Shown here: positions 45,112 through 53,776 of the stretch, piece by piece | How positions within the stretch are numbered: the first letter of the stretch is position 1 | Layout: the number at the start of each line of letters is the position of its first letter | Source of the DNA: Azospirillum brasilense | GTDB taxonomy: Bacteria > Pseudomonadota > Alphaproteobacteria > Azospirillales > Azospirillaceae | Assembly (NCBI RefSeq): GCF_022023855.1 | Contig: NZ_CP059449.1 | Coordinates: 2,156,501 to 2,220,500 of the forward strand | Direction of reading: 5' to 3' | DNA: 64,000 bases | Made by a program: the position numbers and the translations under genes | The notes under the pieces: generated by a model | What the model was told of the DNA's origin: nothing | The model's input: the letters and a program-made list of their open reading frames with translations, nothing else | Databases searched by the model: none

Positions 45112-46605
45112 ATGCCGTACGATTCCGTGGACACCGCCCGCCGTCTTGGGTTGAAGGACGCCGAGCTGCTGCGCTTCCAGTGTTTCGTCGATGGCCGGTG
45201 GGTCGACGCCGACAGCGGTAAGACCGTGGAGGTGACCAACCCCGCCGACGGCAGCGTCCTGGGGAGCGTGCCGATGATGGGCGCGGACGAGACGCGCCGT
45301 GCCATCGACGCCGCCGAGCGCGCTTGGCCGGCGTGGCGCGCCCTGACCGCGAAGGAACGCGCGAAGACCCTGCGGACGTGGTTCGACCTGATGATGGCGA
45401 ATCAGGAGGATATCGCCCGCATCATGACGGCCGAGCAGGGCAAGCCGCTGGCCGAGGCGCGGGGCGAGGTGGCCTACGCCGCGTCCTTCATCGAATGGTT
45501 CGCCGAGGAGGGCAAGCGCGTCTACGGCGACACCGTCCCGCAGCATCTGCCGGGCCGCCGCATCGTCGTGACGAAGGAGCCGATCGGCGTCACCGCCGCC
45601 ATCACGCCGTGGAACTTCCCGGCGGCGATGATCACCCGCAAGGCCGGTCCGGCGCTGGCCGCCGGCTGCCCGATGGTCATCAAGCCGGCGACCGCCACCC
45701 CGCTGACCGCGCTCGCCATGGCGGTGCTGGCGGAACGGGCGGGCATTCCGGCGGGCATCCTCAGCGTCGTCACCGGCTCCGCCCGCGCCATCGGCGGCGA
45801 GATGACCGGCAATCCGACGGTGCGCAAGCTGACCTTCACCGGCTCCACCGAGATCGGCAAGGAACTGATGGCCCAATGCGCCGGCACGGTGAAGAAGGTG
45901 TCGCTGGAGCTGGGCGGCAACGCGCCCTTCTTGGTCTTCAACGACGCCGACCTCGACGAGGCGGTGAAGGGGGCCATCGCGTCGAAGTACCGCAACACCG
46001 GCCAGACCTGCGTCTGCGCGAACCGGCTGCTGGTGCAGTCCGGAGTCTACGACGCTTTTGCGGCCAAGCTGGCCGAGGCGGTGAAGGCGCTGAAGGTCGG
46101 CCCCGGCCTGACCACGGAAGGGGCGCAGCAGGGACCGCTGATCGACATGGCCGCGGTGGAGAAGGTCGAGGACCATATCCGCGACGCCACGGAGAAGGGC
46201 GCGCGCGTGGTGCTGGGCGGCAAGCGGCATGAGCTGGGCGGCAGCTTCTTCGAGCCGACCATCCTCGCCGACGTGACCCCGGCGATGAAGGTGGCCCGCG
46301 AGGAGACCTTCGGCCCGGTCGCCCCGCTGTTCCGCTTCGAGACGGAGGAGGAGGCCGTGCGCATGGCCAACGCCACCGAGTTCGGTCTCGCCGCCTACTT
46401 CTACAGCCGCGACATCGGGCGCGTCTGGCGGGTGGCGGAGGCGCTGGAATACGGCATCGTCGGCATCAACGAGGGCATCATTTCCACCGAGGTCGCCCCC
46501 TTCGGCGGCATGAAGGAAAGCGGCATCGGCCGCGAGGGTTCCAAGTACGGCATCGAGGATTACTTGGAAATCAAGTATTTGTGCATGGGCGGCATCGGCG
46601 GCTGA
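45112..46605 (+). CDS. gabD: NAD(P)-dependent succinate-semialdehyde dehydrogenase
   Basis: The 497-residue aldehyde dehydrogenase has the cofactor motif GSTEIGK, catalytic glutamate ELGGNAP and nucleophilic cysteine in GQTCVCANRL. The GABA-pathway SSADH features include AEQGKPLAEARGEV and the C-terminal EVAPFGGMKESGIGREGSK. It oxidises succinic semialdehyde to succinate. Related alpha-ketoglutarate semialdehyde dehydrogenases in Azospirillum are similar, so an alternative substrate is possible. A terminator follows. Confidence 0.88.
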   Translation: MPYDSVDTARRLGLKDAELLRFQCFVDGRWVDADSGKTVEVTNPADGSVLGSVPMMGADETRRAIDAAERAWPAWRALTAKERAKTLRTWFDLMMANQEDIARIMTAEQGKPLAEARGEVAYAASFIEWFAEEGKRVYGDTVPQHLPGRRIVVTKEPIGVTAAITPWNFPAAMITRKAGPALAAGCPMVIKPATATPLTALAMAVLAERAGIPAGILSVVTGSARAIGGEMTGNPTVRKLTFTGSTEIGKELMAQCAGTVKKVSLELGGNAPFLVFNDADLDEAVKGAIASKYRNTGQTCVCANRLLVQSGVYDAFAAKLAEAVKALKVGPGLTTEGAQQGPLIDMAAVEKVEDHIRDATEKGARVVLGGKRHELGGSFFEPTILADVTPAMKVAREETFGPVAPLFRFETEEEAVRMANATEFGLAAYFYSRDIGRVWRVAEALEYGIVGINEGIISTEVAPFGGMKESGIGREGSKYGIEDYLEIKYLCMGGIGG

Positions 46606-46635
46606 GTGCCGGGCGCTGACTTCAAGTAAAAAGGC

Positions 46636-46677
46636 GGGGCTGGTCGCGCGACGCGCTTTGACCGGCCCTGTTTTTTT
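46636..46677 (+). terminator. Rho-independent terminator after gabD
   Basis: GGGCTGGTC and GACCGGCCC form a stem with one G-T pair around a 14-base loop, followed by seven T residues at 46671-46677, 31 bases after the gabD stop. Confidence 0.9.
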
Positions 46678-46746
46678 ATCTAGAATAAATCATCGTTAAA
46701 TTTGCCCATACCCCAATCAGGGGAATAGCGGGGGAAAGGCGGCCCG

Positions 46747-47199
46747 GTGCGGTTTCTGCTGCGGCGCTCCGATGGGGAATCGGTGTCCCTGATGCCCGTC
46801 CTCATCGCGGTGGTCTTGGTGCTGCTTGCCGCGCTGGGCACCTGGACCGTGGTCTCCGTCAAATCCGGGGCCCGCAGCACCGGTGGCGACGGCAAGCCGC
46901 AGAAGACCTACGCGTCCTTGCCGACGATGACCTTCACGCTGGGGGGCAGCGACGCGCGTCTGGTGGACATCCGCGTGCTGTTGGAGATCGAGCCCACAGG
47001 GGACCCGAACCCGGCCACGCCCTTCGTCCCCCGCATCGCCGATCAGATGGCTGACCGGCTGCGCCAGATCGAGCCAAGTCAGTTGAGCGGGGCCGAGGGC
47101 GCCAACCTGATCAAGAGCACCGTGGCGAGCGTGATGAAGCGTGAGGCGCAAGCCATACGGGTGCGCGAGGTGCTGCTGGAGCGGATGGTGGTGCGGTAG
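46747..47199 (+). CDS. FliL-like flagellar basal-body-associated protein
   Basis: The 150-residue protein has an N-terminal membrane helix (LMPVLIAVVLVLLAALGTW) and a periplasmic FliL-type domain ending IRVREVLLERMVVR. FliL surrounds the flagellar stator and supports torque. It starts with GTG, preceded by GGGGGAAAGGCGG. No other flagellar genes flank it. A clear paralog lies at 52901-53413. Confidence 0.78.
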   Translation: MRFLLRRSDGESVSLMPVLIAVVLVLLAALGTWTVVSVKSGARSTGGDGKPQKTYASLPTMTFTLGGSDARLVDIRVLLEIEPTGDPNPATPFVPRIADQMADRLRQIEPSQLSGAEGANLIKSTVASVMKREAQAIRVREVLLERMVVR

Positions 47200-47214
47200 G
47201 CGCGTGCGCCGGTT

Positions 47215-47316
47215 GCCCCCACCCTAACCCTCCCCCGCTTCGCAGGGGAGGGAAATGCCGCCGTTTCGCAGAAGGCACCCTCCCCTGCGAAAGCGGGGGA
47301 GGGCCGGGGTGGGGGC
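47215..47316. repeat. dispersed GC-rich inverted repeat, copy 1
   Basis: The left arm starts GCCCCCACCCTAACCCTCCC and the right arm ends GGGCCGGGGTGGGGGC, enclosing about 25 unrelated bases. It lies between convergent genes and may act as a terminator. Related sequence occurs at 50312-50350. Confidence 0.75.
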
Positions 47317-47339
47317 AGTAATGCCCCCGGGGAAACGCC

Positions 47340-48725
47340 TTACTCCGCCGCCGCGCGGCGGTCGGCGTCGCGCTTCAGGCGGGCGCGCTTCAGCTCTTCG
47401 GCCAGCAGGAAGGCCAGTTCCAGCGCTTGGCTGGCGTTCAGCCGCGGGTCGCAGGCGGTGTGGTAGCGCAGCGCCAGCTTGTGGTCGGTGATCGCCTGGG
47501 CGCCTCCCGTGCACTCCGTCACGTCCTGGCCGGTCAGCTCGAAATGGACGCCGCCGGCGTGGGTGCCCTCGGCCTCGTGCACCGCGAAGAAGTCGCGCGC
47601 CTCCGACAGCACCTTCTCCACCGGACGGGTCTTGTAGCCGCTGGAGGATTTGACGGTGTTGCCGTGCATCGGGTCGCTGGACCAGACGACGACGCGGCCC
47701 TCGCGCTGCACCTTGCGCAGCAGGGGCGGGAACTTCTCCGCCACCTTGTCGGCACCCATGCGGACGATCAGGGTCAGGCGGCCCGGCTCGTTGGTCGGGT
47801 TCAGCAGGTCGATCAGGCGGATCAGCTCGTCCGGATCGGTTGTCGGGCCGCACTTCAGGCCGATCGGGTTCTTCACGCCGCGCAGGAACTCGACATGCGC
47901 GCCGTCCAGCTGGCGGGTGCGGTCACCGATCCACAGCATGTGGGCCGACACGTCGTACCAGTCGCCGGTGGTGCTGTCGACGCGGGTCATCGCCTGTTCG
48001 AACGGCAGCAGCAGCGCCTCGTGGCTGGTGAAGAACTCGGTCTCGCGGATCTGCGGGGTGGTCTGGGCGGTGATGCCGCAGGCCGCCATGAAGCCCAACG
48101 TCTCGTCCAGCCGGTTGGCGATCTCGCGGAACTGCTCACCGGCGGGGGAGCGCTCGACGAAGCCCAGAGTCCACTGGTGCACCTTATGCAGGTCGGCGTA
48201 GCCGCCCTGGGAGAAGGCGCGCAGCAGGTTCAGCGTGGCGGCGGCCTGGGTGTAGGCCTGCATCATGCGCTCCGGGTCGGGAACGCGGGCGTCCGGCGTG
48301 AAGTCGAAGCCGTTGATGATGTCGCCGCGGTAGGACGGAAGCTCGATCCCTTCCAGCACCTCGGTGTCGGCGGAGCGCGGCTTGGCGAACTGCCCGGCCA
48401 TGCGGCCCACCTTGACCACCGGGATGGCGGCGCCGAAGGTCAGCACGACGGCCATCTGCAGCAGGACGCGGAAGGTGTCGCGGATGTTGTTCGGGTGGAA
48501 CTCCGCGAAGCTTTCCGCGCAGTCGCCGCCCTGCAGCAGAAAGGCGTTGCCGGCAGCGGCGGCGGCGAGGCTGTCCTTCAGCCGGCGCGCCTCGCCCGCG
48601 AAGACCAACGGGGGATAGGAGGACAGGCGCTGCTCGACCGCTTCGACCTTGGACGGGTCCGGATAGGTCGGAAGCTGCTTCGCCGGCTTCGACCTCCAGC
48701 TGTCGGGGGACCAACGCTCAACCAT
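47340..48725 (-). CDS. aroG: class II 3-deoxy-7-phosphoheptulonate synthase
   Basis: The 461-residue enzyme condenses PEP with erythrose-4-phosphate, the first step to chorismate and aromatic amino acids. It is the plant/Mycobacterium-type class II form, with [47 protein letters not shown] and [17 protein letters not shown]. Length is normal. Naming varies between species (aroG, aroH, phzC-like). Confidence 0.94.
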   Translation of the reverse strand: MVERWSPDSWRSKPAKQLPTYPDPSKVEAVEQRLSSYPPLVFAGEARRLKDSLAAAAAGNAFLLQGGDCAESFAEFHPNNIRDTFRVLLQMAVVLTFGAAIPVVKVGRMAGQFAKPRSADTEVLEGIELPSYRGDIINGFDFTPDARVPDPERMMQAYTQAAATLNLLRAFSQGGYADLHKVHQWTLGFVERSPAGEQFREIANRLDETLGFMAACGITAQTTPQIRETEFFTSHEALLLPFEQAMTRVDSTTGDWYDVSAHMLWIGDRTRQLDGAHVEFLRGVKNPIGLKCGPTTDPDELIRLIDLLNPTNEPGRLTLIVRMGADKVAEKFPPLLRKVQREGRVVVWSSDPMHGNTVKSSSGYKTRPVEKVLSEARDFFAVHEAEGTHAGGVHFELTGQDVTECTGGAQAITDHKLALRYHTACDPRLNASQALELAFLLAEELKRARLKRDADRRAAAE

Positions 48726-48941
48726 GACGCCCGCTCTTTCCTTGTGCTAAGGGTTCCACCTGGGGCCGGATGACGGCCGGAGGGGTAATCTGTATAGCGG
48801 TAGTCGGGAAATTTTTCCATAGTTTCGACCGCAACTTCCGCAATGGATGATGCGGCGCGGTGCCCGAAAAAGCGCGCTGGCCGGGGCATCCGGACACGGC
48901 CTATACAGACGAACACGCAGGTGTGCGGAAGGGTTGAGCGG

Positions 48942-50285
48942 GTGAAAGCATCCTCCTGGGGTCAGGCGGCCTCCGTCTATCTTGACCGGCGCGTTCTGGC
49001 CATTCTGTTCCTCGGCTTTTCCGAAGGGCTGCCACTGGCGTTGACCGGGTCCACCCTGTCGATCTGGCTGCGCGAGGGCGGCGTCAGCAAGACGGCCATC
49101 GGCCTGTTCGCGCTGGTCACCATGCCCTACGCGCTGAAGTTCGTCTGGGCGCCGCTGATCGACCGGCTGCGCCTGCCGGTGATGACGCGCCTGTTCGGGC
49201 GGCGGCGCGGTTGGGCGCTGGTGGCGCAGGCCGGTTTGATGGCTGCCCTGGTCGGGCTGGGCAGCACCAACCCGGTCACCGACCTGTGGTGGACCGCCAT
49301 GCTGGCCGTGGTGGTCGCCTTCTTCTCGGCCAGCCAGGACATCGTGGTCGACGCCTACCGCGTCGAGGTTCTGGAGGAGCACCAGCAGGCCGCGGGTGCG
49401 GCCATCCTCGTGCTTGGCTACCGCTTCGGCATGCTGGCGGCGGGGGCGGGGGCCTTGTACCTCGCTGAATTCTTCGGCTGGCACGTCGCCTACTACGTCA
49501 TGGCCGGGCTGGTCGCGGTCGGCATGGTGACGATCCTGCTGAACCGCGAGCCGAAGGTCACGGACACCGCGGAGTCCAAGGCGCGGGAACGGCATGTGGC
49601 CGACTGGCTGGCCGCGCGCCCGCATCTGACGGGCTGGAAGGCGGACCTGCTGGCCTGGATCTACGGCGCCGTCGTGGCGCCCTTCGTGGAGTTCATGACC
49701 CGTCCGGCCTGGGCGGCGGTCCTGCTGTTCATCGCCTGCTACAAGCTGGGGGACGTGCTGGCGGGGGTGATGTCGGCGCCCTTCTACGTCGATCTCGGCT
49801 TCGAGAAGACGGAGATCGCCAACGTCACCAAACTGTTCGGCCTGTGGGCGACCATCGTCGGCGGGCTGATCGGCGGCGTGCTGGTCGGGCGCGTCGGCGT
49901 GCTGCGCGGGCTGCTGGTCGGCGGGCTGATGCAGATGCTGTCGAACCTCGGCTACGTCATGCTGGCGCAGGTGGGGCACGACGTGTCGGCGCTGGCGGTG
50001 ACGGTGGCGCTGGAGAATGTCTGCGGCGGCATCGCGACGGCGGCCTTCGTCGCCTATCTGTCGAGCCTGTGCAACACGGCCTACACGGCCACGCAATACG
50101 CGCTGCTCAGCAGCTTCTACAAGCTGGGCGGGGACCTGTTCGGGGCGTCGTCGGGCTGGCTGGCCGAACGGATGGATTGGAGCAGCTTCTTCCTGCTGTC
50201 CACCGGAGGGGCGGTGCCGGGGCTGCTGGTTCTGCTGTGGCTGATGACGCGGCCAAGGCGGGATGAGGCGGTGGTGAAGGTTTAG
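48942..50285 (+). CDS. ampG: AmpG-type muropeptide MFS permease
   Basis: The 447-residue inner-membrane protein has 12 or more helices and AmpG landmarks: LGFSEGLPLALTGSTLSIWL, FVWAPLIDRLRLPV, SASQDIVVDAYRVE and TPxYATQYALLSS-like TATQYALLSSFYKLGG. It imports anhydromuropeptides for cell-wall recycling and can feed beta-lactamase induction. I chose GTG at 48942, preceded by GGAAGGG; an ATG at 48843 would add a non-AmpG extension. Confidence 0.88.
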   Translation: MKASSWGQAASVYLDRRVLAILFLGFSEGLPLALTGSTLSIWLREGGVSKTAIGLFALVTMPYALKFVWAPLIDRLRLPVMTRLFGRRRGWALVAQAGLMAALVGLGSTNPVTDLWWTAMLAVVVAFFSASQDIVVDAYRVEVLEEHQQAAGAAILVLGYRFGMLAAGAGALYLAEFFGWHVAYYVMAGLVAVGMVTILLNREPKVTDTAESKARERHVADWLAARPHLTGWKADLLAWIYGAVVAPFVEFMTRPAWAAVLLFIACYKLGDVLAGVMSAPFYVDLGFEKTEIANVTKLFGLWATIVGGLIGGVLVGRVGVLRGLLVGGLMQMLSNLGYVMLAQVGHDVSALAVTVALENVCGGIATAAFVAYLSSLCNTAYTATQYALLSSFYKLGGDLFGASSGWLAERMDWSSFFLLSTGGAVPGLLVLLWLMTRPRRDEAVVKV

Positions 50286-50311
50286 GTGGGGGAGTCGGCA
50301 ATCCGACACAT

Positions 50312-50350
50312 GCCCCCACCCTGACCCTCCCCCGCTGGGCGGGGGAGGGG
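50312..50350. repeat. dispersed GC-rich inverted repeat, copy 2
   Basis: GCCCCCACCCTGACCCTCCC closely matches copy 1; here it folds as CCCTCCCCCGC/GCGGGGGAGGG with a short loop. It is again between convergent genes, so it may serve as a terminator. Confidence 0.7.
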
Positions 50351-50369
50351 AAACAGGCGGTAATGGGCT

Positions 50370-51266
50370 TTACTTCACCGGGGTCATCTTGCCGGAGCCG
50401 GGGCCGGCGCCGAGGTCGGCACCCGTCACCGGGTTCACGTCGGTGCGCGACATGGTGCGCTTGGCGGCCTCGTTGACGGCCTTCATCTCTTCCGCCGCCA
50501 GCCGGACCGAGGGGTTGCCGTCACCGCCACTGACCGGGGCCTGGTCGGGGGTGATGTTCACGAACTCCCACTGCTCGCCCTGGTTCCACGGGCCGCGCAT
50601 GTCGCCGTCGCCCTGGCTCATGTTGTAGTACTTGTCGGTGTATTCGGGGTTGCCCGGCAGCTTGCCCGGCGGGAAGTTGTTCTCGATGGAATAGAGCGCC
50701 TTCTCGAACATCTTCTGGTGCGCCACCTCGCGGGTCATCAGGAAGGTCAGCGCGTCCTTCACGCCCGGGTCCGGGGTGATGTTGATGAGGCGCTCATAGA
50801 TGATCTTGGCCCGCGATTCGGCGGCGATGTTGGAGCGCAGGTCGGCGGTCGGCTCGCCGATGCTGTCGATGTAGCCACCGGTCCACAGCTGCCCCGCGGA
50901 GTTGGTCAGGGCCGGGCCGCCGCCGTAGAGCAGGGCCAGCGTGTGGCTGCCGTTGCCCTTGGCGATGTCGGCATAGAGGTCGGTGACCTCTTCGGCGCCC
51001 TCGGCGAGCTTGCCCTTCACGCCCTTGGTCAGCATGGCGACGATGCTGCCGATGATCTCCAGATGGCTCAGTTCCTCGGTCGCGATGTCGATCAGCATGT
51101 CCTTGCGGCCCGGGTCCTCGTCGGAAAGGCCCTGCGTGAAGTAGCGCAAGGCCGCCGCCAGTTCGCCCTGGGGACCGCCGAACTGTTCCAGCATCAGGCT
51201 GGCCAGCTTCGGGTCCGGTTCAGCGACGCGGACCGTGTACATCAGGTTCTTGTTGTGCATGAACAT
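50370..51266 (-). CDS. katN: manganese catalase
   Basis: This 298-residue non-heme catalase has the di-manganese ligands in a ferritin-like bundle: ELAAALRYFTQ, ATEELSHLEIIGS, AAESRAKIIYERL and REVAHQKMFEKAL. It disproportionates H2O2. The C terminus is a lysine/glycine-rich tail. It is downstream of gor on the same strand; a candidate EcfG-type promoter lies between them. Confidence 0.92.
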   Translation of the reverse strand: MFMHNKNLMYTVRVAEPDPKLASLMLEQFGGPQGELAAALRYFTQGLSDEDPGRKDMLIDIATEELSHLEIIGSIVAMLTKGVKGKLAEGAEEVTDLYADIAKGNGSHTLALLYGGGPALTNSAGQLWTGGYIDSIGEPTADLRSNIAAESRAKIIYERLINITPDPGVKDALTFLMTREVAHQKMFEKALYSIENNFPPGKLPGNPEYTDKYYNMSQGDGDMRGPWNQGEQWEFVNITPDQAPVSGGDGNPSVRLAAEEMKAVNEAAKRTMSRTDVNPVTGADLGAGPGSGKMTPVK

Positions 51267-51370
51267 GCGTAGGAGCCCTCCCGGAGCCTGGATGAAGGAT
51301 GGGAGGCGGCGGCTTCCGCGGTGGTGCTGGACCGCCGCCGTGATCGCCGCCGCCATCGTCGTGTGCCCTC

Positions 51371-51395
51371 AACACAGGCTTCTTAGAAGCGTTCC
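51371..51395 (-). promoter_or_regulatory. candidate EcfG-type promoter with an internal palindrome
   Basis: On the minus strand GGAAC-N16-TGTT fits the alphaproteobacterial general-stress promoter GGAAC-N16/17-CGTT with one mismatch, about 105 bases upstream of the catalase start. Its spacer contains the perfect palindrome GCTTCTTAGAAGC (51378-51390). Confidence 0.45.
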
Positions 51396-51435
51396 AGGAA
51401 ATCAGGCTCCTGACCTTTGGTTTTATGTCCGATCG

Positions 51436-52788
51436 TCAGGACACCTTCTCGCGCATCAGGACGAACTCTTCCGCGGTAGAGGGGTGGAGGGCGATGGTGC
51501 GGTCGAAATCTTTCTTAGTGGCGCCACAGTTCAGGGCGATGCCCAGCCCCTGGACGATCTCCGGCGCGTCCATGCCCATCATGTGGCAACCGAGCACCCG
51601 CTGGCTCTCGCCGTCCACGACCAGCTTCATCAGGACGCGCTCGTCGCGGCCCGACATGGTGTGCTTCATCGGGCGGAAACCGGCCTTGTAGATGTCCACC
51701 GTCGCGAATTTCGCCCGCGCCTCCGCCTCTGTCAGGCCGACGGTGCCGAGCGGCGGGATGGAGAAGACGGCGGTCGGGATGTTGGCGTAGCTGATGCTGG
51801 TCGGGTTGTCGTTGAACAGCGTCTCCACGAAGGCGCGCCCCTCGGCGATGGCGACGGGGGTCAGGGCCATGCGGTCGGTCACGTCGCCCACGGCGAAGAT
51901 GTTGTCCACGCTGGTGCGCGAATACTCATCCACCCGGATCGCCCCGTTCTCGTCAAGCGCGACGCCGGCGGCTTCCAGCCCGAGGTCGCGCGTGTTCGGA
52001 CGGCGCCCGGTCGCCGCCATGACGAGGCCGGCGGAATGCTCCCGCCCCAGCTGGTCGGTGACGGTGAAGCCGCCGGGGCCTTCCTCGACCTTCACCGGCT
52101 GGGTGCGGGTGAGGATGGTGATGCCGCGCTTGCGCATCTCCTGGGCCAGAGCGACGCGGATGTCGTCGTCGAAGCCGTTCAGAAGCTCCTCGCCGCGGAT
52201 CATGATCGTGACCTCGGCGCCCAAGCCCCGGAAGATCCCGGCGAATTCGACGGCGATGTAGCCGCCGCCCAGGATGATGACCGAGTGGGGCAGGGTGCCG
52301 AGCTGCAACGCCTCGTTGGAGGTGACGGCGTGCTCGATCCCCGGAATCTTGGGCAGCGCCGGCCAGCCGCCGGTGGCGACCAGGATGTTCTTCGCGGTGT
52401 AGCGCTGGTTGGCGACCTCCACCGTGTGGCGGTCGATCAGCCGTCCGAAGCCGGTGTGCAGGGTGACTCCGGAGTTCTCCAGCATCTTGATGTAGATGCC
52501 GTTCAGCCGGTCGATCTCCGCGTCCTTGCGCCCGATCAGCGTGGCCCAGTCGAAGGCCGGCGTGGCGGTGGCCCAGCCATAGGCGCTGGAGTCCTCGAAG
52601 GCGTCGCGGAACTGGGCGGCGTAGACCAGCAGCTTCTTTGGCACGCAGCCGCGGATGACGCAGGTGCCGCCGACCCGGCTGCCTTCGCAGATGGCGACCT
52701 TGGCCCCCATGGCCGCGGCCCGCCGGCTGGCCGCGACGCCGCCGGAGCCGGCACCGATGGTGAAAAGGTCGAAATCGAACTCGGCCAC
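51436..52788 (-). CDS. gor: glutathione-disulfide reductase
   Basis: The 450-residue flavoenzyme has the FAD motif GAGSGGVAASRRAA, redox disulfide C43-VIRG-C48 in GTCVIRGCVPKK, a second dinucleotide motif GGGYIAVEFAG and the C-terminal catalytic HPSTAEEFV. The cofactor-loop IRGEELLNGFDDD is typical of NADPH-type reductases. It regenerates GSH. I chose GTG at 52788, six bases after AAGGAG. A short TCAGG/CCTGA hairpin at 51402-51413 follows the gene. It neighbours the catalase gene, forming an antioxidant pair. Confidence 0.92.
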   Translation of the reverse strand: MAEFDFDLFTIGAGSGGVAASRRAAAMGAKVAICEGSRVGGTCVIRGCVPKKLLVYAAQFRDAFEDSSAYGWATATPAFDWATLIGRKDAEIDRLNGIYIKMLENSGVTLHTGFGRLIDRHTVEVANQRYTAKNILVATGGWPALPKIPGIEHAVTSNEALQLGTLPHSVIILGGGYIAVEFAGIFRGLGAEVTIMIRGEELLNGFDDDIRVALAQEMRKRGITILTRTQPVKVEEGPGGFTVTDQLGREHSAGLVMAATGRRPNTRDLGLEAAGVALDENGAIRVDEYSRTSVDNIFAVGDVTDRMALTPVAIAEGRAFVETLFNDNPTSISYANIPTAVFSIPPLGTVGLTEAEARAKFATVDIYKAGFRPMKHTMSGRDERVLMKLVVDGESQRVLGCHMMGMDAPEIVQGLGIALNCGATKKDFDRTIALHPSTAEEFVLMREKVS

Positions 52789-52900
52789 GGCCGTCTCCTT
52801 GCAATCCCAAGATCCGAACGGGACAGGAGTGTTCCCCATTCCGGAACGCCTGTCGAGCGTTGGCCGAGATGGCGGATCGAGGCGGCTGGCTGGCCTTCCC

Positions 52901-53413
52901 TCAGCGCATGACGAGTTCCTGGACCAGCACCTGACGGATCTTCATCGCGCCGAGTTCCTTCGCGGCGGTGCGCATCACCGCGTCCTTGATGTAGAAGGCG
53001 CCGTTGCGCCCGCGCAATTCGCCGGGGTCGGTTTCCAGCATCACGTTGGTCATGGCGCTGGCGATGCGCGGCCCGTAGCTCTCCACCGTCTTGGCGGGGG
53101 CCGTCGGCTCCATGTCGAGCACCACGCGGACCCGCAGCTCGCGCAGCCGGTCGCCGTCGCTCAGCGTGAAGATCATCGCCGGCAGGCGCGCGTAATTGGC
53201 GGCGGTCCGCAGCGTGTCCCCCACCACACGCCCGGCCTGCGCCGTGCCGGGCTTCAGCAGGAAGGCCCCGCCGGTGCCCGCTGCAGCCAAGCCGGCCATG
53301 GTGCAGAGAAGCCCGACCACCACACGGCGGCTCAGGCGGTCGAGCGTCGAGGTGGCTGCCGTCGAGGGGCCTGCCGCAATGTTCGGCGCGTTCTGGCGGA
53401 TTGTCCGGCTCAT
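52901..53413 (-). CDS. second FliL-like protein
   Basis: The 170-residue protein has a membrane helix (VVVGLLCTMAGLAAAGTGGAF) and a FliL-type C-terminal domain ending MKIRQVLVQELVMR. It aligns with the 46747-47199 product throughout the periplasmic domain (LPxMxFTL; IRxVLxxxxVxR). No flagellar genes are adjacent. It may tune stator or adhesive functions, but this is inference. Confidence 0.72.
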   Translation of the reverse strand: MSRTIRQNAPNIAAGPSTAATSTLDRLSRRVVVGLLCTMAGLAAAGTGGAFLLKPGTAQAGRVVGDTLRTAANYARLPAMIFTLSDGDRLRELRVRVVLDMEPTAPAKTVESYGPRIASAMTNVMLETDPGELRGRNGAFYIKDAVMRTAAKELGAMKIRQVLVQELVMR

Positions 53414-53776
53414 GCCGACCTCGTCGCTTTTCCCGGCACCGCAAGGGGGTGGTGCCTGTTCTTGGGTGTATGGTGGATGGGTAAAAGGAAGGCGTCAAAT
53501 ACAGGTATTTTATACTTTTTGGTGACAGCACATTACAGTCAGGAACTGCCCATTTCTTCCCAGCTTCTTTGTGTTTGAAATGCGCCGGATTTCGTAGCGT
53601 ATTTTCGGTAAATCACCATTGCTTGCGGCGGTTGGCCGAAGCGGATGAAGCCTCTTCCACCGGAGGGCCGGGGCGTATAATGCTGGTTTCTCAGTCGGAT
53701 TGCCGTTCCCGCCGCGGGGGCGGACTCCGGATGGGGCCATCGTGAAGGGCAAGAGCGGGAAGACAAGGACATCGCC
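53414..53776. other. divergent intergenic region
   Basis: These 360 bases separate the FliL-like gene from a phosphoribosyltransferase gene. It is AT-richer than average and should carry two promoters. A TATAAT hexamer occurs at 53676-53681 without a good matching -35. No gene is supported. Confidence 0.5.

Noticed and set aside
44005..46230. A 741-codon minus-strand frame opposite panC and gabD
   Set aside because: Antisense shadow of two well-defined enzymes.
53676..53681. TATAAT as a -10 promoter element
   Set aside because: No plausible -35 sequence at 16-18 bases upstream, so not listed as a promoter.
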